DNA of 64,000 bases, from contig CALZFC010000043.1 in assembly GCA_945643635.1 (NCBI GenBank), positions 3,560,001 to 3,624,000 of the forward strand, written 5' to 3'. Position numbers and translations under genes: made by a program. Source of the DNA: Allodiplogaster sudhausi (Eukaryota > Nematoda > Chromadorea > Rhabditida > Diplogasteridae). Below, one piece after another: positions 56,814-64,000 of this stretch (positions are counted from its first letter, which is position 1; the number at the start of each line of letters is the position of its first letter). The notes beneath the pieces are model-generated. The model was not told the DNA's origin. It worked only from the letters and a program-made list of their open reading frames with translations, and made no database searches.

Positions 56814-57049
56814 AAGTGTTGGCGTTCGAGGAGATCCTCGGTAACTCTAAGAGTGATAATGTTGACTGGATTGTAGATCTCATCTCTGGCTCTCCGTACG
56901 CCCTCGAAGATATCCAGTTCATAAGCTACTCCTTCATCTATGAGCCGAGTAGACAGTGCAGAGAGCTCATCATTCTGCTAGAGGAGAGAAAAGGGAAGCA
57001 ATGGAGGACGCGGCGTCGTGCCGGGCGCGGCGTCGGCGGCGGCCGCTAG
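56814..57049 (+). CDS. Terminal exon of an unknown gene overlapping the cadherin start
   Basis: After a TTGAGCAG acceptor the frame reads VLAFEEILGNSKSDNVDWIV, DLISGSPYALEDIQFISYSF, IYEPSRQCRELIILLEERKG and an Arg/Gly-rich end, stop TAG 57049. Clearly coding in style. Its last 49 nt overlap the signal-peptide exon of the cadherin gene in another frame. It might instead be an alternative 5' exon of the cadherin locus. Family unknown. Confidence 0.45.
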
Positions 57050-60000
57050 ATGAAAGTTGGCCTGGTGCCAAGTCAAGCTTGCATCTCCTCACTCTTCTCC
57101 TCATGCTCGCTTCTTGCCTTGCGGAGGCGAGACGCACTGACAGAGTAAGTTATCTAGTTTAGATGAGTTTCTTATTTCGTCGACATCGGAATAATTTTCT
57201 TTCTATTGATTTTGACAGTTATATAATTTTTCTTCAGGTTGCTCAGTTCGCCTTCACCGCGCCCCTGTACAACTTCAGCTTCGTTGAGAATGGCGCGCGA
57301 TTAGCGAGGCTAGCATTTGTGCCCTTTTTAGAATTCGGTTTAATATAAAATGTTTTTATTGCTCAGCTGTCGCTCAAACTGCATCCTTTTACCGATTACA
57401 TTCTTTTACCGCAACGTTCGCGACATTTAGCGAAGTTAGCGTCGTTTCAGATCAGATGATATGGCACAAGTCGGAGTTCCAATGCTGGATTCGTGTGACA
57501 AAGTGGAATTTCGGATTACGGTAAGGATTGATTGCATTTGCTTTTGTTGTTTTTTTTATTTTGATCATTTCTTATCAGTTGCTTGCATTTCTTCTTTATC
57601 TAGTTATCATATGTTCATATTCCTTCTTTATCTTCTTTTTTTCTTCTTTATATTCTCGCTTCAGCGATTTAATTTCATTGAAGGGTCCCAACAAGAAGAA
57701 GTTCGAAGCTGCGCCGGTTCGCATTGGGAACTTTGTCTTTCTCCGTCTTACTCAGAAGCCTACGGATGCACCATTGAATCGGGAGCACGAGGTTGGCGTG
57801 TCTCGCGTAACTTGGATGCTTCTGTCATTTGCTATTAGTTGTGTTTTTTTTTGTTCATAGTTAATTGATCGTTTCAGTCGGAGTACTCATTCACGGTGAA
57901 AGCGCTGTGTAGCCTGCGAAACAAGAGCAGACTGGAGGACCAGACCAAGCTGCGAGTTGTGGTGAGAGACGCGAATGAGCAGAGTCCGTGGCCGGTCATG
58001 GACGAGCATCGAGCTGTCATCGACAGCATGGTCTGCTACGTCCTTTCAATCTCCAGTCGCATTAAAAATAACACAACTCATTTTACATATTCCTATTTTA
58101 TATTCCATATTGAAGTGGCTCTCTGCTAGAGTGCTAATGACTGTAATTCCAGAGTGCGCCGTTCACTTCGGTGTATTGCATGGAAGCCTCGGATGCAGAT
58201 GCCGGTCTGAACTCGGATGTTCTCTTCTCTCTCGTCAACCGATCTGCCGACTTCTACATCGAACCGACCACTGGATGTATCCGCACGCTCAGATCGCCCA
58301 TCAGGTCGAACTTGTTCTTGTTTTTATTTCTTCGTCCCTCAAAATTTTTTTTTTTAGCTCGCACCGGCCTTCAAAAACTTTAATCTTGCACTATTTCTCG
58401 TTTGATGCTCTTTCAATTTTCATGGTTGATTTTGCTGTCTAGGTACAACTCAACTGTGACTCTGCGAGTTCGCTTGGAAGATCGCGCGAGCCGTCTCTTC
58501 TACTACGACGACAAGACCCGTACACCCGAGACCTTTGCTGATGTCCAGGTCAGTGCCTCCTTCGATGCTCAGCCATTGGACTTTCTCCATTTCTAGACTT
58601 TCTAGACAAAATGGCGTATTATTTTAACTTTGTTGTTTATTGGGAGAAGACATCCTTGGCATCCTGACTTATTGTAATTGTTCCAACAGATTACGGTAGT
58701 GCATCGTAGACGAGATCGCTTGAATGTTCTCGTGGAACGACGGCCAGTTGACACCTCGGAGGAGGCGACAGCAGAACCACAACTCGCAGCTGTTATTCGA
58801 GTGGAGGACGATGACAAGGAGGTGGGGCATTCGGGTTTATTCTTGTGAATGCATGCATCCCTTTGAAATGTAGAGAGTATCCCTTGGGTTATTGATGATT
58901 TTTCTCTGACAATTAGTGAAAGTTATTTTGTTCGCTCTAGAGCTGAAATTAGTTTCTTTTTCATGATTAACTTTGCAAGATGTCATAATGTATTTGATGG
59001 AGTTAACATTATTGGAGGCGAAGCACGAAGTTGTCTTGATGGATGAGCATGACTCTGGCCGGCTTTTCGAGTTGAAGCGGGAATCCTCTTGGACACGCTC
59101 CTCCTCCTCGGCGCCCTCCTCAGAAGGAGCCTGGCTTCTTTGGACTCGGGCGGATGCCCGAATCTCCCCTGGCGCCAGCGTACGAATTCGAGCAGGGACC
59201 GACCATTCACCGGACAGGTATGATAGCAATTGAGTTGCTCTGTAGTTCCTATTCCCTAGTCTGTTATTGAAGCAGTAATGTAGAACACGTGAATTTTTTA
59301 GGAACACAACTGCTGAAATCGTTGTGGAGACTGTGGAAAGGCATAACATCTCATTTGCTCGTCCAAGATACGAACTGGTTGTGAGTGAAGCTGCCATCCC
59401 TGGAGAGACCGTGGGGGTGGTCGCAGCGGAGCCGCTCAGGAGAGAGGACGTTTCTGCAGTCTCGTCAGTCATATTTCTTTTTTTTAAATATGTATACGAT
59501 GAGTTCGTAACGAAATAATAACAATATATAATACACTTTTAACTTTGTTTGTTATTGTACTTGTTGCTGGCGTTGTTTATATCAGTTCTAACGCTTTACA
59601 ATTCTAAGGTACAGCATCGAACAACTCAGTGGCGGTGGCGAAGGCGGTGACTTTCCATTCTCGATTGATGAGGATAGCGGTCGGATCAGGCTTGCCACGA
59701 GGCTTGACTACAGAGAGACAACCGAGTACACCTTCAATGTTCTCGCCAAGGTTGGTTCTTTTGCTTTCTCGAATGTTTTCTAAAAAATTCAAAAAATATG
59801 TTGCCGCCATTTGAGCTTCGCGGACACGGGCACCAAACGTCGACTACCGTACTCGTGCACGTGCTGGATGCGAATAATCACTCTCCCGACTTCGCGGTCA
59901 AATGGACAATCCATGCACCGATTCCCATTCCGAAGGATACCAAGCCCGTGAGTTCTTCTTAGTCTTTTGAGATAATGCTCGAATACAAAAGAGGGATTAA

Positions 60001-61689
60001 AGAAAAATAATGTGTATTATTTTAAGGGAGCAAAGCTATTACAAATCTCCGCTCTTGACCGTGACTTTGGAGAGAACGGCCGCATCAGTTACAAGATCAT
60101 TCCGCTCTCCTCTTCTTCCATTCCACTCGCAATCGATGCAGATAGTGGAGAGGTCTTTATTTATATAGATAGCTTGTTTTAATATTTCGCTTCCCAAGTG
60201 AGTTTTCCAATTTCTTAATTCCTGTTTAGATTTGTGAAATCCCTTTGTTTACCCATTAAAACAACTCGGAACGACTTGAAAATGTTGTAGATCACCCTCG
60301 CGTCCCCGATGCCATCTAATCAGTCTTCGTGGCAGGTGGGAGTGGTGGCCGTGGATTGGGGAAGACCACTCGCGAGAGCAGCCCAGGTCAATCTCGTCTT
60401 CTTCCGAAACGGCACCAAGGTTTATATATTTTTTTAAATATATATTTAGAATGGTGGACTCGTGCAAGATGCTATCTAATAATTATACAGAACGATACAC
60501 GTTGAAAGTGAAAAGATGTGTTGTTCTTTGAGGTACCGAAACAGCCGGAGACTCGTGCGCCGAAGCAGCCAGCCAATGAACACTCGCCCGTACTGCTCGA
60601 GGAGGAGAAGGCATTCGAAGTCGACGAGGACTCAGACATTTCAACGGTTTGTTCACTTCAAATAAATATATGAATAAATACAGTGCATGAAAAAGAAAGT
60701 TATTGCACTTTTACCGTTTGTGTTGCATTGAACTCTAGCTTTCTTTCTCTGCTTCTTTTCTCATGCTCTCTTTCTCATTCTTTTTCTTTCTCTCCTTTCT
60801 TTCTCTGCTTCTTTTCTCATGCTCTCTTTCTCATTCTTTTCTTTCTGTCCCCCCTCTCGATCACGTCGTTCTCCCGCGCAGAATGCAATCCTCTTTCCTG
60901 TTGAAATGTTGTGTGCTTGATATCTCCTATTTCACGTTCTCATTGGCATAATGAGATGCGAGAGAGGCGCATTGTTGCGCTGCCCGTGCAGCCCGCTGGT
61001 TCATTTGCGGACTTGCAGCCAACCAAAGAGGGTTATGAGAGGGTGAGAACAGAGTGAACGAGAGAGAGAGACGGCAACAAGAGAGTTGAGAATTCAATAG
61101 AAGTAGAGAGTATAGAGAAGCAGGGAGTGTATGGACAACCGATCGCGGAGGGTCATTGGCAAGTGAAAGTGTACTCGCGCAACCTGATAAAGGCATGCTG
61201 CTACTTGGTTCTTAAGAGAAAGGAGAGAGAGAGAGAGAGAGAGAAAAGCAGGAAGGGAGAGAATTAAGGGAGAAAGACGCAGTCCTCACATTTGCATAAG
61301 AATATCCCAGGGACTCATTTACTCGATGTTGTTATTCCATTTCGCAGAGATGAAGTAGACAATGAGTTGCCGATTGGATTGCGGGGGATAAGCCCTCTCT
61401 TTGCATGGAAAGCTTCGTAATTTAGTTGATGGAGTCCCTCGCAAGGGGTTGGGCTTTAGAACGCCTTTTGCACCTCTTAATAACACAGCCAGAGGAGAAG
61501 CGCATCCCCAGGCTTTGATAGCTAACAACGGTGCTTTTCTCGAAAGCACAAACAATGCCTTGCATTCAATTGGAAGGACCGCAGCGAGGGAGAGACGGAG
61601 GAGGGAGAGAGAGAATAAGCCCAGTGCATGCCCTTGTTTTGCTCTACCTCATGTAGGCAGATGGCCACTACTGACGTGCCTTTCATTCT

Positions 61690-61732
<43 letters not shown>

Positions 61733-62787
61733 TTCTCTCTCTCTCTCTCTTTCTCTCTCTCCGGTAACTCTTTCTGCCCCTGCAGTCTCATTCTTTACTC
61801 CCTGACCAGCGTCTGATTTGCTGATTTACAATAGCGTGGAGAACAAAAGACTACTCCTTGAATGGGAGTGGGCAGGCGGAGGACCGGGTCAAGTGGCAGG
61901 GGCGTCCAAGGAACAAGGGATCAAGGCAGTGCAGGGACGAGGGATTAGCTGAAATTAGATTGTGAATGGCAACGACAATGTAAACGACCTGAAGTCAAAC
62001 GCTCCTGGTCAATTAGAGTGTGTCTGGAAATAAAGTAATATTTAAGCGTTGCATATAGTTTTCTCCGCACGAAAGAGGATCTCGATGAGACTTACACTTC
62101 AAGACGTATTTTTATGTATCATTTTTAAAGTAAAAATATTGCAGGTTGTTGGCATAATTCCGGTGAAGGACGACGACGCTGGTTACGGTGGAATTGTGAA
62201 ACTCGCGACATGGGACAAGTACTTCGAGGTGGATGCAGAGAGTGGAGAGTTGCGAGTGGCCAGACAACTCACGCAGTTACTCAAGCCCGGCCAGAAGGAG
62301 GTTCCTGATCCTTTATCCCAGATCTGGCAGAGCAAGCGATGAGCCTTTATTTTGGGCACAGGGGAGCACATTTCTTAATTAATCAGGATATAAAATGATA
62401 ATTTGCGCTTAGGTTCTGCATGAGCTGGAAGTGACTGCACAAGATCTCGGGCAGCCATCGAAGTCATCAAAGAGAAAGTACGCCATCCGAGTCAAGGATG
62501 TTAACAACCACGCGCCGGTCTTTGAGAAGGTGTGGAATTTGCAGTTTTTACAGGAAATTTTGCCACTTTTTCTGAGTTTATTTACTGACCATTCGCGCAT
62601 CCATTTTATGCTTGCATCCGTTTCATCTAGATGGGTAATTTTGCTACATTTATCAACACAAGTTGATCGGACTTAAATTATTGGTATTCTTGATCGTGGA
62701 TTCATAGAATGAAATGAGTAATAGAGTGTTCGCCGGATAGGAGAATCAAATGAGTGAGATATTATTAGTATGGTGAGAGCGATAGTG

Positions 62788-62838
<51 letters not shown>

Positions 62839-63692
62839 GGGGGGATTAGAGAGCATTAATTTTAGAGAGTAAAAGGGCAGGGAGGTCCTAATGAATGAAG
62901 AGAAGGCTTGGTGTTGGAGCTTTGTTATATATGTATGAACACCCTGCGCACTGGCACGCATGACAGATGTGATGGAGAAGGGAAGGGAGGATTAAGAAGG
63001 AGCTCGGATTTGGCAGATTAGAGAGACGGCTAAGAAGCTGGATGTGATGGATGATGATGGGCTCAAGTCTGCAAATTTTCATGTTGTGTTCCATGTCCGT
63101 TGCCCAGTGTTCGCGGCTGGGATGGGAGTATTTTGGAAGCCTCTACCTCTATATAAAGAAAGAAATCTTGTTTTGAGTTAGTTATGAGAGACATCGAATA
63201 GATGACTGAATGGAACTTGGGTTGCCCTGGCGATCCCGCGTGGTCAAGGGCTAGGCTTCCTGAAATTTGAGACTTCGTCGCTGCTTCTGGGGACCCACCC
63301 AGTGCCTTCATTAGCTAATGGAACGGGTTATGCTTGAGTTGCTTGCTTACTCTGCGATTATAAGACTGATCTCAGGAGCTTAAGTTACAACTTTACTAAC
63401 ACAACAAAGTATATCATAGCTAGGGTTGAGCTTACTTTGTGCAAGGGTCATTTATGGCGACTATATGATTGTATGAGAAATGATGACACAAAAAATCGTT
63501 GCATTAATTCTTATTTTGTTTTAAAAAAAAGTGTATAAATAATGTCATAATGATTATTTATTCAGCCATTCTACCGCATTCGAGTGATGGAAAACAGCGG
63601 GGCCGGAGTGGTGCTTCTGAAAGTCATTGCAACTGATGAAGACGGCGGAGACAACGGAAGAGTGCGATACGAACTGAGTGGCGGGCCTACTG
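57001..63692 (+). CDS. Cadherin-superfamily protein, N-terminal part (continues past window)
   Basis: Exon 1 (57001-57144) encodes an Arg-rich start and a signal peptide (LHLLTLLLMLASCLAEA). Exons: 57238-(end unsettled), 57451-57520, 57684-57791, 57878-58030, 58153-58304, 58443-58548, 58690-58821, 59018-59217, 59302-59463, 59609-59750, 59816-59947, 60027-60152, 60291-60419, about 60516-60646, 62145-62300, 62413-62529, 63566-63692. Calcium-binding motifs repeat: DANEQSPW, ASDADAGLNSD, FSIDEDSGRI, VLDANNHSPDF, ALDRDFGENGRISY, VTAQDLGQPS, VKDVNNHAPVF, ATDEDGGDNGRVRYEL. At least four to five extracellular cadherin repeats are visible; no transmembrane or cytoplasmic part lies in the window. Likely a protocadherin, Dachsous or Fat-like adhesion receptor. 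Two junctions (after exon 2, and into 60516) are unresolved. Confidence 0.9.
61695..61765 (+). repeat. (CT)n microsatellite in cadherin intron
   Basis: Lies in the 1.5-kb intron 60647-62144, along with a GA tract at 61221-61246. No other feature seen in that intron. Confidence 0.9.
62791..62834 (+). repeat. (GA)n microsatellite in cadherin intron
   Basis: Pure GA tract in the intron 62530-63565, which otherwise shows no gene. Confidence 0.9.
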
Positions 63693-63908
63693 GTAACGTC
63701 GCTTACAAGGGAACCATCTGAAGATATGTTGGAGGATTTTGATCTCACCTGTCCAGATCGATTAGTACGGTCAAGAAATGATGTCAACTATTTTTACTTT
63801 TTCCTTAATGGCCTTCGGCGATTTTATATTAATTTTTAAAAATTGCATAAAATAATGGAAATTAATGGCTTTGCAATTATGAATTCCTGAATTGAATCTT
63901 GGAATGTG

Positions 63909-63981
63909 ACCAGCGTGGCGCAGTTAGTAGTGCGCTAGCCTACAGTTTTGACTGTCGCAGGTTCGAATCCCTTCCGGTGCT
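63909..63981 (+). repeat. tRNA-derived sequence (SINE head or tRNA pseudogene)
   Basis: Has an intact A box (TGGCGCAGTTAGTAG) and B box (GGTTCGAATCC) at tRNA spacing, a GCGC/GCGC D stem and a 3' end CCGGTGCT. The acceptor and T stems do not pair properly (for example the T stem pairs only at its two loop-side positions), so it is unlikely to be a working tRNA. Pol III transcription is possible. The window ends before a SINE body could be judged. Confidence 0.5.
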
Positions 63982-64000
63982 TATGTTTTGCTGCAGTTTA

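Noticed and set aside
58837..59472. 211-codon minus-strand ORF
   Set aside because: Antisense of two well-supported cadherin exons (59018-59217 and 59302-59463) and the intron between them.

Overview
The window looks like nuclear DNA of an invertebrate animal. Genes are split into many short exons with GT-AG introns, polyadenylation signals are AATAAA, exons are GC-richer than introns, and long (CT)n/(GA)n microsatellites are everywhere. A divergent 7TM receptor of nematode type, introns of 45-50 nt, and short 'tactacagta' palindromic repeats make a nematode my best guess, with low confidence. All assignments come from reading the sequence; no search was run.

Layout. 0-3 kb: weak coding islands. 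3.2-11.3 kb (minus): a 7TM GPCR whose 6.6-kb third intron is almost entirely one element with terminal inverted repeats (3849-10212). That element carries its own exon-like islands. 11.4-22.1 kb: a degenerate Polinton/Maverick (adintovirus-like) element. Its forward part encodes a packaging ATPase, a small pX-like hydrophobic protein, a conserved helper protein, a DDE integrase with chromodomain, a small membrane protein, the penton (minor capsid), a pVI-like basic protein, the major capsid protein, a stand-alone PAZ (Argonaute-type small-RNA 3'-end binding) ORF, an adenovirus-type protease, and three small Cys-rich or zinc-ribbon ORFs. A 2.5-kb inverted copy of integrase to capsid lies at 11447-13934. 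No protein-primed DNA polymerase is present, and several genes carry stops or frameshifts.

22.1-24.4 kb: non-coding sequence with a short GC-rich tandem repeat and CT tracts. 24.5-28.1 kb (plus): a concentrative nucleoside transporter (SLC28/CNT), readable over 16 exons to its stop. 28.5-33 kb: a GGCCC-rich interspersed repeat, a minus-strand coding block, inverted clusters of a 20-nt repeat enclosing a NEDD8 pseudogene, and several plus-strand exons of unknown genes. 33-56 kb: a region dominated by CT/GA microsatellites with small coding-like islands, most on the plus strand. 56.8-64 kb (plus): the last exon of an unknown gene, overlapping the first exon of a cadherin-superfamily gene that continues beyond the window. 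A tRNA-like sequence lies at the right edge.

The most notable object is the PAZ-domain ORF between the capsid and protease genes of the Polinton. If it belongs to the element, it is a candidate interface between a virus-like transposon and host small-RNA silencing.
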